Shown: one piece after another, positions 1 through 7,193 of the stretch
How positions within the stretch are numbered: the first letter of the stretch is position 1
Layout: the number at the start of each line of letters is the position of its first letter
NCBI GenBank assembly: GCA_036260665.1
Contig: DATAMF010000502.1
Span: 1 to 17,366, forward strand
Direction of reading: 5' to 3'
Length of the DNA stretch: 17,366 nucleotides
Source: DATAMF01 sp036260665
Lineage (GTDB): Bacteria; Chloroflexota; Anaerolineae; Aggregatilineales; Aggregatilineaceae
Notes under the pieces: model-generated
Told to the model about the DNA's origin: nothing
Database searches by the model: none
What the model saw: the letters and a program-made list of their open reading frames with translations, nothing else
Program-made: the position numbers and the translations under genes

Positions 1-968
1 TGAACCGTTCAACAGCGGCTATCGCGGGGTTGTATGGGGCGGCGCGCTGGGCCGAAACCATCAGCCTGTGGATGCGCGAACCGACCGATTACCAGCCGGG
101 AGAATTTTTGGAAGACCGGATCACCCTGGAAGACAGCCGAGTGATCAGCGTCCGCCTGTCGCCAGTACACATGGGCGATCAATTTCTGGGCACGGTGTCG
201 GTCTTCCGCGATATTACGCGGGATGTCGAAGTGGACCGGCTGAAGAGCGAATTCGTGGCGACGGTTTCGCACGAACTGCGCACGCCGATGACCTCGATCA
301 AGGGCTATGCGGACCTTCTGCTGTTAGGTGCGGCGGGTGACATTACCGATCAGCAGCAGCGGTTTTTGGAGACGATCAAACAGAACGCGGATCGCCTGAG
401 CATTCTGGTAAACGATCTGCTCGATATTTCGCGCATCGATCAGGGTCGTATCGAAATGAAGACTGGCCCTGTCGAGGTTGAAGATGTGGTGAACGCGATT
501 GCCGGGCATCTGCGGGGGCGCGTCGAAGATGAAAAACGTCCGTTGGAGATCACAGTGGATGTGCCGAAGGATCGGAATCTGATGATCTGGGGCGATTATG
601 ATAAGATTATGCGCATCTTCAGCAATGTGGCAGATAACGCGTTCAACTATACCAAAGCGGGTGGACAAATTACGCTTTCCGCTTTTCCGAATGAAGATGG
701 CGGGCGTGTGATTGTGGCAATCAAAGATACCGGTGTGGGGATTCCACCGGAGGCTGCGGATCGGGTGTTTGAACGGTTCTTCCGAGGAGATGAGGCGCAG
801 GAATTGGTGATGGATACGCCGGGAACCGGGTTGGGATTGGCAATTGTGCGGGAACTGGTACAGATGCATGACGGGAATATCTGGTTCGATAGCGAACTGG
901 GCAAGGGGACGACGTTCTTTATCGAACTGCCGTCGAAAGCTCCCGTTGCGGCAACCAGGGCGGTGTAA
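1..968 (+). CDS. PAS-containing sensor histidine kinase, 5' end cut by window edge
   Basis: This is the C-terminal part of a two-component sensor kinase. The frame is open to the left edge (first full codon at base 3), so the true start lies outside the window; a TTG at 30 is not needed. In the 321 visible residues, 1-72 look like the end of a PAS domain (closing with GTVSVFRDITRD). A HisKA dimerisation domain follows, with the H-box SHELRTP and phospho-acceptor His at visible residue 90. The HATPase domain has an N-box (DNAFNY, Asn 212), G1 (DTGVGIPP, Asp 242), F-box (RFFRG) and G2 (GTGLGL, 274-279). All catalytic motifs are intact, so it should be an active autokinase. The response regulator starts 11 bases after its stop and is the obvious partner. 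The signal sensed cannot be told, because the N-terminal sensor part is missing. Confidence 0.93.
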   Translation, partial: NRSTAAIAGLYGAARWAETISLWMREPTDYQPGEFLEDRITLEDSRVISVRLSPVHMGDQFLGTVSVFRDITRDVEVDRLKSEFVATVSHELRTPMTSIKGYADLLLLGAAGDITDQQQRFLETIKQNADRLSILVNDLLDISRIDQGRIEMKTGPVEVEDVVNAIAGHLRGRVEDEKRPLEITVDVPKDRNLMIWGDYDKIMRIFSNVADNAFNYTKAGGQITLSAFPNEDGGRVIVAIKDTGVGIPPEAADRVFERFFRGDEAQELVMDTPGTGLGLAIVRELVQMHDGNIWFDSELGKGTTFFIELPSKAPVAATRAV

Positions 969-979
969 CTGGAGAGGCT

Positions 980-1363
980 ATGGCTAAAATTCTCATCGCA
1001 GAAGACGAGCGTGATATTCGAGACTTGATTGAATTCACCCTGAAATATGCCGGGCACGAGGTCGTCAAGTGTAGCAATGGGGCCGAAGCGGTGGAGATGG
1101 CACCTCAGGCCAAGCCCCACCTGATATTGATGGATGTGCGGATGCCGCGCATGACCGGGTACGAGGCCTGCCGGGCGTTAAAAAACATCGAGGAAGTGAA
1201 AAACATCCCGATTGTCTTTTTGTCGGCGAAAGGGCAGCAGTCGGAGATGGATACGGGGCTGGATGCGGGCGCGTATGATTATATTCTGAAACCCTTTGCC
1301 CCGGATCAACTGACGAAGCGGATTTCTGAAATTTTAGTCAAGTTTGGAATTGACGATAAATGA
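980..1363 (+). CDS. Single-domain CheY-like response regulator
   Basis: A 127-residue protein made only of a receiver domain, with no DNA-binding or enzymatic output. The acidic pocket is E8/D9, the phospho-acceptor is D52 (LILMDVRMP), the switch Ser is S82 (FLSAKG), and the conserved Lys is K104 in LKPF. It should take phosphate from the histidine kinase encoded just upstream and act by protein-protein contact, as CheY or Spo0F do. The ATG at 980 is preceded by GGAGAGG at 971-977, rather close to the start but adequate, and there are 11 bases between the kinase stop and this start, so the two are co-transcribed. The target is unknown. The alpha/beta-hydrolase downstream, 37 bases away, is the next gene in the same direction. 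Confidence 0.93.
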   Translation: MAKILIAEDERDIRDLIEFTLKYAGHEVVKCSNGAEAVEMAPQAKPHLILMDVRMPRMTGYEACRALKNIEEVKNIPIVFLSAKGQQSEMDTGLDAGAYDYILKPFAPDQLTKRISEILVKFGIDDK

Positions 1364-1400
1364 ACTCTCCGTCCTTACTTACGTCCGACCAGGATGCGGT

Positions 1401-2627
1401 ATGAGCGCAATTACGATAGAAAATGATCTGGTTCACTATGAAGTCTTGGGCCGTGGCCGCCCCGTGATACTGATTCATGGCTGGCTGGGATCGTGGCGTT
1501 ACTGGGTTCCGGCTATGCAGCAATTGAGCATGAAATACCGCACCTATGCCCTGGATTTGTGGGGGTTTGGCGATTCGGGAAAAGACCCACGCCGCTATAA
1601 TTTTGATTCACAGGTCATGCTGCTGGATCAATTCATGGAAAAGCTGGGTATCACCAAAGCGGCGCTGATCGGTCATGACCTGGGGGCGGCGGTCAGCATC
1701 GGGTATGCCGCGAAACACCCGGACCGCGTGCCGCGTCTGCTGGCGGTCAGCCCACCGTTGTTTCGTATGGCACCGCGCTCGATTCCCCTGACCAATAATC
1801 CTGCGCCGCTGCCATCACCGGCTTCGGCACCCACACCCGAACGGCTGGCTACCGGGTCGATTCCCGCAATCGCGGGGTCGGTGGTCGATGATCTCCAGGC
1901 GGAGATTGAGGCCGAAGCGGAAACGATGCCGTTCCGGTCGGAGGAAATGAAGGCGCGGATTCGCGCGGCGCTCGAACGGCGGCAGGCTGAAAAAGCAGCC
2001 GCTGTGCCGGAAGCGAACGCACCAAAGACGCCCGACGCCGCGACTTCAGCACCCAAGTCACCCCGTGAGGCGGCTATTCCGCCCGTCGATGATCAACCGA
2101 CAGGACCCATGGTGGCGGTTACGCTGCCCCCAGCCGGAACCCCTGCCGACGTGCCGGCGGTTCCCAAGCCCGGTCCTGCTTCCGATGGACAGGTGCAGCA
2201 GGCGAACCCGCTGCGCGAACATTTGCAGATCACCGATCCGACGGTGCTGCTCGAACGGCATGTGGCGGCGGGCGCGGACCAGGAAAAGCTGAAAGCCGAA
2301 GTGGTAAAAGCTGACCGGGTATCGATTGCGGTGAGCGTGGATTCGTTTGCGAACGTGGATACCCTGCGCGATCTGCGATCCCTGCCGATGCCGATTGTAA
2401 CGCTGTATGGAACCAACGATACTTTTTTGCCGGAGCCGGACGCGGCGATGCTGGCGATGCTCAAAGAAGGGCGTACGACCTTTCATTCGCTGGGCATTGA
2501 GGGCGCGCGGCATTTCCCGATGTTAGAGAATATTGCCGACTTTACGCGGCTGTTGTTGGACTTTTTGGAAGTGTCCGATGTGACAAAGCTGGAGATTAAG
2601 AAAATTTGGGAACGGCGGGTGCGCTAG
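1401..2627 (+). CDS. Alpha/beta-hydrolase with Asp nucleophile and long Pro/Ala-rich lid insert
   Basis: A 408-residue alpha/beta-hydrolase fold enzyme. The oxyanion motif is HGWLGSW (26-32). The nucleophile elbow is GHDLGA (91-96) with Asp93 instead of Ser, as in haloalkane dehalogenases and epoxide hydrolases. The likely acid is D340 (LYGTND) and the base H371 (GARHFP). Between about residues 122 and 300, where the lid domain belongs, there is an oversized segment: Pro/Ala-rich stretches at about 134-146 and 199-263 around a charged helical part at about 161-198. Typical family members are near 280-300 residues. The start at 1401 has AGGA at 1391-1394 with six-base spacing; an in-frame alternative start at 1344 would overlap the regulator gene and lacks such a site. 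The substrate cannot be predicted. The enzyme could also be a catalytically altered relative. Confidence 0.87.
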   Translation: MSAITIENDLVHYEVLGRGRPVILIHGWLGSWRYWVPAMQQLSMKYRTYALDLWGFGDSGKDPRRYNFDSQVMLLDQFMEKLGITKAALIGHDLGAAVSIGYAAKHPDRVPRLLAVSPPLFRMAPRSIPLTNNPAPLPSPASAPTPERLATGSIPAIAGSVVDDLQAEIEAEAETMPFRSEEMKARIRAALERRQAEKAAAVPEANAPKTPDAATSAPKSPREAAIPPVDDQPTGPMVAVTLPPAGTPADVPAVPKPGPASDGQVQQANPLREHLQITDPTVLLERHVAAGADQEKLKAEVVKADRVSIAVSVDSFANVDTLRDLRSLPMPIVTLYGTNDTFLPEPDAAMLAMLKEGRTTFHSLGIEGARHFPMLENIADFTRLLLDFLEVSDVTKLEIKKIWERRVR

Positions 2628-2638
2628 CGCGCTCATGG

Positions 2639-2667
2639 TTGGCAACGGACGGATGAATTGTTATAGT
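2639..2667 (+). promoter_or_regulatory. Promoter of the thiamine operon
   Basis: A -35 box TTGGCA (2639-2644) and a -10 box TATAGT (2662-2667) are separated by exactly 17 bases, a near-consensus sigma-70-type pair. Transcription would begin near 2674, about 14 bases before the first pairing stem of the TPP riboswitch. It lies just after the hydrolase stop codon, so the thiamine operon has its own promoter. The assignment is by sequence match only. Confidence 0.7.
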
Positions 2668-2687
2668 TAACTCAACAAATCCAGATT

Positions 2688-2785
2688 CGACAGGGGAGCT
2701 TGGGTAGCCAGGCTGAGAGGCGCACCCGGAAACACGGTGCCGACCCTATAGAACCTGAACCGGATAATTCCGGCGTAGGGAGTCG
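2688..2785 (+). ncRNA. TPP riboswitch aptamer (THI element)
   Basis: All conserved blocks of the TPP aptamer are present in order: GGGGAGC (2693-2699), GGCTGAGAG (from about 2710), GACCCT, GAACCTGA, and the CGGATAAT..CCGGCGTAGGGA segment ending near 2781. The closing stem P1 can be drawn between CGAC (2688-2691) and GTCG (2782-2785). The aptamer binds thiamine pyrophosphate and here precedes an intrinsic terminator, so high TPP should switch the operon off. The gene directly downstream encodes thiamine pyrophosphokinase, which fits. A reading frame runs through the element, but that is incidental. Confidence 0.97.
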
Positions 2786-2803
2786 TGCTGTAGAGGCTAA
2801 TCG

Positions 2804-2842
2804 AAGACCACTCCTTACGCACTATGAGGGAGTGGTCTTTTT
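2804..2842 (+). terminator. Riboswitch-controlled intrinsic terminator
   Basis: A perfect 11-bp stem pairs AAGACCACTCC (2804-2814) with GGAGTGGTCTT (2829-2839) across a 14-base loop, followed by a run of five T (2838-2842). This is the expression platform of the TPP riboswitch. The 5' arm can instead pair with the aptamer: GTAGGGAGT (2775-2783) is complementary to ACTCCTTAC (2810-2818) over nine pairs with one G-U. That gives an antiterminator when TPP is absent. Confidence 0.9.
2826..2832 (+). promoter_or_regulatory. Shine-Dalgarno of thiN inside the terminator hairpin
   Basis: GAGGGAG at 2826-2832 is the best ribosome-binding site upstream of thiN and lies eight bases before a TTG codon at 2841. 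Part of it forms the 3' arm of the riboswitch terminator, so the same hairpin that stops transcription would also hide this site in any read-through transcript. Confidence 0.55.
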
Positions 2843-3518
2843 GCTGCTACAAGACTCGAATTTCACACGGGCACTGGTGTTTGCCAACGGGGATCTGAAT
2901 GACGGGCCAGCCGTGCAAGAGGCGCTGCGGCATGTGCCGGATGCGCTGATCATCGCGGCGGATGGCGGGGCACGCGTCGCGGCGGCCTGTGGATTGGTGC
3001 CGGATGTGGTCGTGGGCGATATGGATTCGCTCCAAACGCAGGAAGTCGAGGCACTGCGCGGGCGCGGGGTGACGATCAACCGCTATTCATCGAAAAAAGA
3101 TGAGACGGACCTGGAACTGGCGCTGCTGGCAGCCGTCGCGCGGCAGGCGAACTGGATTCGCGTGTTGGGGGCGTGGGGCGGGGAGCGGATCGATCAGATG
3201 CTGGCGAACATTTACCTGCTGATGCTGCGCGAGATCGCGGGGAAAGATGTGGCACTGGTGAGCGGGCGGCAGACGGTCTGGCTGGCAACACCGGGGGCGC
3301 ATGATGTCCGCGGGGCCGCCGGGGATACCCTGTCGCTGATCGCGCTGGTGCCGGGCGTGACGGATGTGACGACGGACGGATTGATGTATCCGCTGAAGCA
3401 TGAAACGCTGGCGTTTGGTCCGGCGCGCGGCGTCAGTAACGTGATGGAAGGGACGACGGCTCAGGTCGCGTTTGCTTCAGGAATAATGCTGGTTGTTCAC
3501 ACCTTGGGCAGGGCATAA
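2841..3518 (+). CDS. thiN: Thiamine pyrophosphokinase ThiN
   Basis: ThiN transfers pyrophosphate from ATP to thiamine, giving TPP in the cytoplasm. Family motifs are clear: FANGDLND near the N-terminus, AADGGA (39-44), VVGDMDS (57-63), KKDETDLE (85-92) and GAWGGERIDQMLAN (110-123). The last normally reads GGRxDH, so the usual His is Gln here. The frame is open back to 2700, but that upstream part is the translated riboswitch. The chosen start is TTG 2841, with GAGGGAG eight bases upstream, giving 225 residues, the usual family size. GTG 2877 is a less likely alternative. The gene is first in a riboswitch-controlled operon, and the permease starts one base after its stop. Function is well supported; the exact start is moderately sure. 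Confidence 0.9.
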   Translation: MLLQDSNFTRALVFANGDLNDGPAVQEALRHVPDALIIAADGGARVAAACGLVPDVVVGDMDSLQTQEVEALRGRGVTINRYSSKKDETDLELALLAAVARQANWIRVLGAWGGERIDQMLANIYLLMLREIAGKDVALVSGRQTVWLATPGAHDVRGAAGDTLSLIALVPGVTDVTTDGLMYPLKHETLAFGPARGVSNVMEGTTAQVAFASGIMLVVHTLGRA

Positions 3519-3519
3519 C

Positions 3520-4326
3520 ATGGCGCGCGGGGTGATGTTAAGCATCCTGGCGACGCTGGTGCTGGCGCTGGTCACGATGGGAACGCTGCAACTGTATATC
3601 GAGGCGCGGGACGCGAAAAATCTAACACTGGATAACGTTTTTCCGTCCCTGAGTGAAATCCGCGCGGCATGGATGGAACACCGGGAACTGCTGCTGGAAG
3701 AGCATATTCCAGAGACGCTGTGGGAAACGCTGACCGGCCTTTCCATCGCGCTGGTGTTGGGGCTGGTGATCGCGGCGCTGATGGACTTTTCAGTCATTCT
3801 GCGCTGGGTGCTGTATCCGATGCTGGTGGTATCGCAAACAATCCCGACTTTTGCGATTGCGATTCTGCTGATCCTGATTTTCGGGTTTGGGAGCGGACCG
3901 AAGATCACGGTTGTGGTGCTGTTTTGCTTTTTCCCCATCACCCTGAATACCTTCGCCGGGCTGCAATCCGCGGACCCGGAACTGCTGTCGCTGCTGCGGG
4001 CGATGGGGGCCAACGCACGGCAAATCTGGTTCAAGGCGCGGCTCCCAGCGGCGATGCCCTCGTTTTTTGGCGGACTGCGGATCGCGGCGACGTACAGCGT
4101 GGTCGGGGCGATTTTCGGGGAATATATCACGGCGCAGCGCGGGCTGGGTGTGTTTTTGAAGCGGTCTTACAGCAGTTTTCAACTGGATCAGGCCTATCTG
4201 GCGATTTTGCTGACGGCTGGCTTGTCGCTGCTGTTGGTGTTGTTGGTGAATCTGGTCGAGCGCTTGGCGCTGCGCTGGTATTTTACAACGCGGCGGAAAT
4301 CGTGGCGGGGACCGGGTATTTATTAG
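3520..4326 (+). CDS. thiX: ABC transporter permease for thiamine or its pyrimidine precursor
   Basis: A 268-residue inner-membrane permease of the nitrate/taurine/thiamine-precursor (SsuC/TauC-like) class. It has about six hydrophobic segments: the first at about residues 5-25, then a soluble stretch, then five more from about 75 onward. The cytoplasmic EAA loop, which docks the ATPase, reads MGANARQIWFKARLPAAMP and sits in the usual place. The ATG at 3520 follows the thiN stop by one base, with AGGG at 3510-3513. Its place behind a TPP riboswitch and before a ThiY-type binding protein indicates uptake of thiamine or a breakdown product such as hydroxymethyl- or formylamino-pyrimidine. The precise substrate is inferred, not shown. 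Confidence 0.85.
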   Translation: MARGVMLSILATLVLALVTMGTLQLYIEARDAKNLTLDNVFPSLSEIRAAWMEHRELLLEEHIPETLWETLTGLSIALVLGLVIAALMDFSVILRWVLYPMLVVSQTIPTFAIAILLILIFGFGSGPKITVVVLFCFFPITLNTFAGLQSADPELLSLLRAMGANARQIWFKARLPAAMPSFFGGLRIAATYSVVGAIFGEYITAQRGLGVFLKRSYSSFQLDQAYLAILLTAGLSLLLVLLVNLVERLALRWYFTTRRKSWRGPGIY

Positions 4327-4339
4327 AGGAGAACAACAA

Positions 4340-5380
4340 ATGAAGAAGATCATCTTAGCGCTGGTTATCAGTCTCAGTTTCGTATTCCCGGTGTTGGCCC
4401 AGGATGGCGGGGAGAATGATCCGCTGGGCGGGGCGACAGAATTTGCAAAGGCGGAGAATCCGACAGATGTCACGCTGCTGCTGGACTGGACGCCGAACAC
4501 CAATCACACCGGGTTCTACGTGGCGCAGGCGCTGGGGTATTATGAAGAAGCCAATCTGAATGTGTCGATTCAGGAACCCACCGATTTGATGGTGGAAGCG
4601 GTGGTGGCGAACGGCGCGGCAGAATTCGGCGTGAGCTTTCAGGATTTCGCGACGTATGCCATCGCGGGCGGGACTCCGGTGGTGTCGGTGGCGGCGCTTG
4701 TCCAGCACAACACCTCGGCGTTTGTGACACTGCACGATCAAAATCCAATTGAAAGCGCGACGGATATGGCCGGGCTGCGCTACGGCGGATTTGGACAGCC
4801 GGACCTGGAAAACGCGGTGCTGAATACACTGCTGACATGCGACGGCGCGGAAGCTGACAGCGTGGAATATATCGACGTGGGCTACGTAGATTTGATTGAT
4901 CTCATGCAGCGGGACCGGATCGACCTGGCGTGGATTTATTACGGCGTGCAGGGCATCGATGCGGAACTACGGGGCGTCGATCTGGATGTGGTCATGATGG
5001 CGGATTACACGGCCTGTATGCCGGATTACTACACGCCGATTCTGATCACACGGCCCGAACTGATCGACAAACAGCCGGACGTGGTAGCAGCATTTGTCCA
5101 GGCGACGGCGCGTGGTTATGCTTATGCCATCCAACAACCGGACGAAGCGGCGCAAATTCTCAGCGAGGCCGTGCCGGAACTGGATCCCGAATGGGTGAAG
5201 GCCAGCGCGGAATGGTTCGCCGGACAGTACCAGGCGGACGCGCCGCGCTGGGGGCAGCAGACGTTGGCTGTGTGGCAGGGATTTAATGATTTCCTGGTGG
5301 AGAACGGGATTCTGGACGCGGGGATTGATGCCGAAGCCGCGTTCACGAATGAGTTTTTGCCGGGAGATGTCGAAGAATAG
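4340..5380 (+). CDS. thiY: ThiY/NMT1-like substrate-binding protein
   Basis: A 346-residue exported binding protein of the NMT1/THI5-like family, the partner of the adjacent permease. A signal peptide covers residues 1-20 and the likely signal peptidase I site follows VLA; there is no lipobox Cys. The hallmark LDWTPNTNHTGFYVA (48-62) is the signature of bacterial ThiY proteins and their eukaryotic THI5 relatives. A following LGYYEEANLNV segment and a GGTPVVSVAALVQ strand also match the family. The ATG at 4340 has AGAGGAG at 4325-4331. The family binds pyrimidine moieties of thiamine; related proteins (RibY) bind riboflavin, but the TPP riboswitch argues for thiamine salvage. It is unclear how it is held at the cell surface without a lipid anchor. 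Confidence 0.88.
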   Translation: MKKIILALVISLSFVFPVLAQDGGENDPLGGATEFAKAENPTDVTLLLDWTPNTNHTGFYVAQALGYYEEANLNVSIQEPTDLMVEAVVANGAAEFGVSFQDFATYAIAGGTPVVSVAALVQHNTSAFVTLHDQNPIESATDMAGLRYGGFGQPDLENAVLNTLLTCDGAEADSVEYIDVGYVDLIDLMQRDRIDLAWIYYGVQGIDAELRGVDLDVVMMADYTACMPDYYTPILITRPELIDKQPDVVAAFVQATARGYAYAIQQPDEAAQILSEAVPELDPEWVKASAEWFAGQYQADAPRWGQQTLAVWQGFNDFLVENGILDAGIDAEAAFTNEFLPGDVEE

Positions 5381-5392
5381 AACAGGTCACTT

Positions 5393-5965
5393 ATGCAGAA
5401 CGGCGAAATCGATGAGCGGTTGGTCAGACTAGCAGAAGAGCAGGGGGGAGAAATTGACTGGCAAAACATTTACTACACCACCATTCTCGATTTGGATGCC
5501 CAAATCACGCTGGCGGAAACGAAAGCCCAACTGATCATGGGGGCGTGCGCGATTCTGCTGGCGGCGATTGGACTGGAACGCGGCGCTGGATATGACCTGC
5601 TGTTGGATGCGGAGGCGTCATGGGTGGAGCGGCTGGCGTTTCTGCTGATGCTGCTGACCTTTGGCGCATTGATTGCGGCGGTTTTTTGTGCGCTGGCGAC
5701 GGCGCGGCCTAATTTGCGACACCCTAAACACCCGTCCAATTTGCTGTTTTTCAATCATATTGTGGGCATTGATGAACACACCTATCTGGAACGGGTGTTA
5801 GGCATGTCGTCGGGGCAGCTCAAGCTGTATATGATGACCCAGGTGTACGCGAAAGCGGTGGTGATTGAGCGCAAATTCCGATTTTCGCGCTACAGCCTGG
5901 ATTTTCTGTTCGGGGCATTTGTCCTGTGGGTGATTTCGGGACTGCTGCTGGCGTTTGTGAAATAG
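5393..5965 (+). CDS. Three-helix membrane protein resembling DUF5706/Pycsar effector (PycTM)
   Basis: A 190-residue protein with a charged N-terminal helix, two close membrane helices (about 46-61 and 80-103), a soluble segment and a C-terminal membrane helix (about 168-189). Features recall the DUF5706 (PycTM) family: ETKAQLI entering helix 1, an ARPNL motif just after helix 2, NLLFFNHIVGIDEHTYLERV (116-135), and a helix with the pattern YAKAVVIERKFRFSR before the last membrane span. PycTM proteins are known as membrane effectors opened by cyclic pyrimidine nucleotides in Pycsar phage defence. No cyclase gene lies nearby. The gene sits between the binding protein and ATPase genes, 12 and 7 bases from them, so it is co-regulated by TPP. 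The family call is from memory of the pattern; the role is unknown. Confidence 0.68.
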   Translation: MQNGEIDERLVRLAEEQGGEIDWQNIYYTTILDLDAQITLAETKAQLIMGACAILLAAIGLERGAGYDLLLDAEASWVERLAFLLMLLTFGALIAAVFCALATARPNLRHPKHPSNLLFFNHIVGIDEHTYLERVLGMSSGQLKLYMMTQVYAKAVVIERKFRFSRYSLDFLFGAFVLWVISGLLLAFVK

Positions 5966-5972
5966 GACGACT

Positions 5973-6746
5973 GTGAATTCTCCCTGCATTGAAGTGCGGC
6001 ATGTGAGCAAAACCTTTCGGGACGGTGGCGGGACGGTGGCGGCGCTGCATGATGTCAGCTTCGCGGCCCAACCCGGCGAATTCATCACGATTATCGGGCC
6101 GAGCGGCAGTGGCAAAAGCACACTGTTCAACCTGCTGACCGGGTTAACTCAGGCGGACACGGGGGAGATTCTGATCAACGGTGCAGCGGTTGGGCGGCGG
6201 ACCGGGTTGGTGGGCTATATGCCGCAGCGCGATCTGCTGCTGCCCTGGCGCACGATTGTGAACAACGTGATCCTGGGGCCGGAACTGGATGGACATTCCA
6301 AAAAACAGGCGCGCCAGCAAGCGCGGGAGTTGATGCCGCTGTTTGGGCTGGCGGGCTTCGAGAATGCCTACCCGGATACGCTGTCGGGCGGGATGCGGCA
6401 GCGGGCGGCGCTGCTGCGAACGTTTTTGACCGGGCGGGATGTGCTGCTGCTGGATGAGCCGTTCGGGGCGCTGGATGCGCTGACGCGGCGCGAATTGCAG
6501 CGCTGGCTGCTGGATGTGTGGCAGCGATTCCAGAAAACGATTCTGTTTATTACGCATGATGTCGAGGAAGCGGTTTTCCTGGCGGACCGGGTGCTGGTGT
6601 TCAGCCCGCGACCAGGACGGATCAGCAAGGAACTGGCGGTGAAGCTGCCGCGCCCGCGCCAGGGAATTTCGCTGGTGTCGGAAGAACTGCGACGGTTGGA
6701 AGCGGAACTGATGGCGGCACTTGAAGCGGGAAGTGATGGAGGATAG
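5973..6746 (+). CDS. thiZ: ABC transporter ATPase, thiamine-precursor uptake
   Basis: The 257-residue ATPase that powers the permease upstream. Walker A is GPSGSGKST (42-50), the Q-loop Q85 (MPQRDLLLPW), the signature LSGGMRQR (137-144), Walker B VLLLDEP (157-163), the D-loop GALD (165-168), and the H-loop His195 in FITHD. All catalytic residues are intact. It belongs to the nitrate/taurine/ThiZ subfamily of importer ATPases, in keeping with length and the MPQRDLLLPW stretch. The start is GTG 5973 with AGGA at 5964-5967; that site overlaps the stop codon of the preceding membrane-protein gene, which indicates coupling. The stop codon is followed at once by the next start. Confidence 0.93.
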   Translation: MNSPCIEVRHVSKTFRDGGGTVAALHDVSFAAQPGEFITIIGPSGSGKSTLFNLLTGLTQADTGEILINGAAVGRRTGLVGYMPQRDLLLPWRTIVNNVILGPELDGHSKKQARQQARELMPLFGLAGFENAYPDTLSGGMRQRAALLRTFLTGRDVLLLDEPFGALDALTRRELQRWLLDVWQRFQKTILFITHDVEEAVFLADRVLVFSPRPGRISKELAVKLPRPRQGISLVSEELRRLEAELMAALEAGSDGG

Positions 6747-7193
6747 ATGACAGACGAGCGATTGATCACATTCTGGCAGCAAAGCGGACTGGATGGGCCG
6801 CTGCCGGAGGCGTGGTATTTTTGTGATACGCCGGAATGCGCGGACGAACTGGCGGCGCTGGTGCTGGCGGGAACCAAAACCGCGACGTGCGGATCACTGT
6901 GGGCGACGGAAGCGGACGGTGATCCGGTGCCGCACGTGGGCGATTGGAGCATCATCACGCGGTATGATGGGACGCCCGTGTGCGTGATCGAGACGACAGA
7001 AGTCACGATCCGCCCGTTTAACGCGGTCGATGCCCAATTTGCGTTTGATGAAGGCGAGGGGGATCGAACCTGGGATGACTGGCACGCGGCGCACACCCGC
7101 TTTTTTACGCGGGAGTTCGCGCGGCTGGGGCTGACGCTGGCGGACGATATGCCGCTGATCTGCGAACGATTCCGCGTGATCTATAAACCGTGA
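6747..7193 (+). CDS. ASCH-domain protein
   Basis: A 148-residue protein with the ASCH fold, a PUA-related beta-barrel. The conserved GTKTAT (42-47, with K44 and T47), HVGDW (63-67) and CVIETTEV (79-86) match the family. In E. coli YqfB, a small ASCH protein, Lys, Thr and Glu at comparable places hydrolyse N4-acetylcytidine; whether this longer protein does so is unknown, and RNA binding is the other proposed role. The ATG directly follows the ATPase stop (TAG-ATG), with GGAGGA at 6737-6742, so translation is coupled and it is the last gene of the riboswitch operon. Its stop abuts the stop of the convergent propeller gene. An amidohydrolase acting on a pyrimidine would fit thiamine salvage, but that is speculation. 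Confidence 0.85.
   Translation: MTDERLITFWQQSGLDGPLPEAWYFCDTPECADELAALVLAGTKTATCGSLWATEADGDPVPHVGDWSIITRYDGTPVCVIETTEVTIRPFNAVDAQFAFDEGEGDRTWDDWHAAHTRFFTREFARLGLTLADDMPLICERFRVIYKP

Noticed and set aside
1344..1400. Upstream in-frame start for the alpha/beta-hydrolase
   Set aside because: It overlaps the response-regulator gene and has no suitable ribosome-binding site; ATG 1401 with AGGA upstream is better.
2621..2630. Palindrome GCGCTAGCGC as terminator of the hydrolase gene
   Set aside because: It has no loop and no T-run, and lies partly in the last codons; it is probably chance.
2700..2840. N-terminal extension of ThiN
   Set aside because: These codons are the TPP aptamer and terminator read as protein; no ThiN has such an extension and the RNA motifs explain the sequence.
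5393..5965. A complete Pycsar defence system
   Set aside because: Only the effector-like protein is present; no nucleotide cyclase gene is found anywhere in the window.
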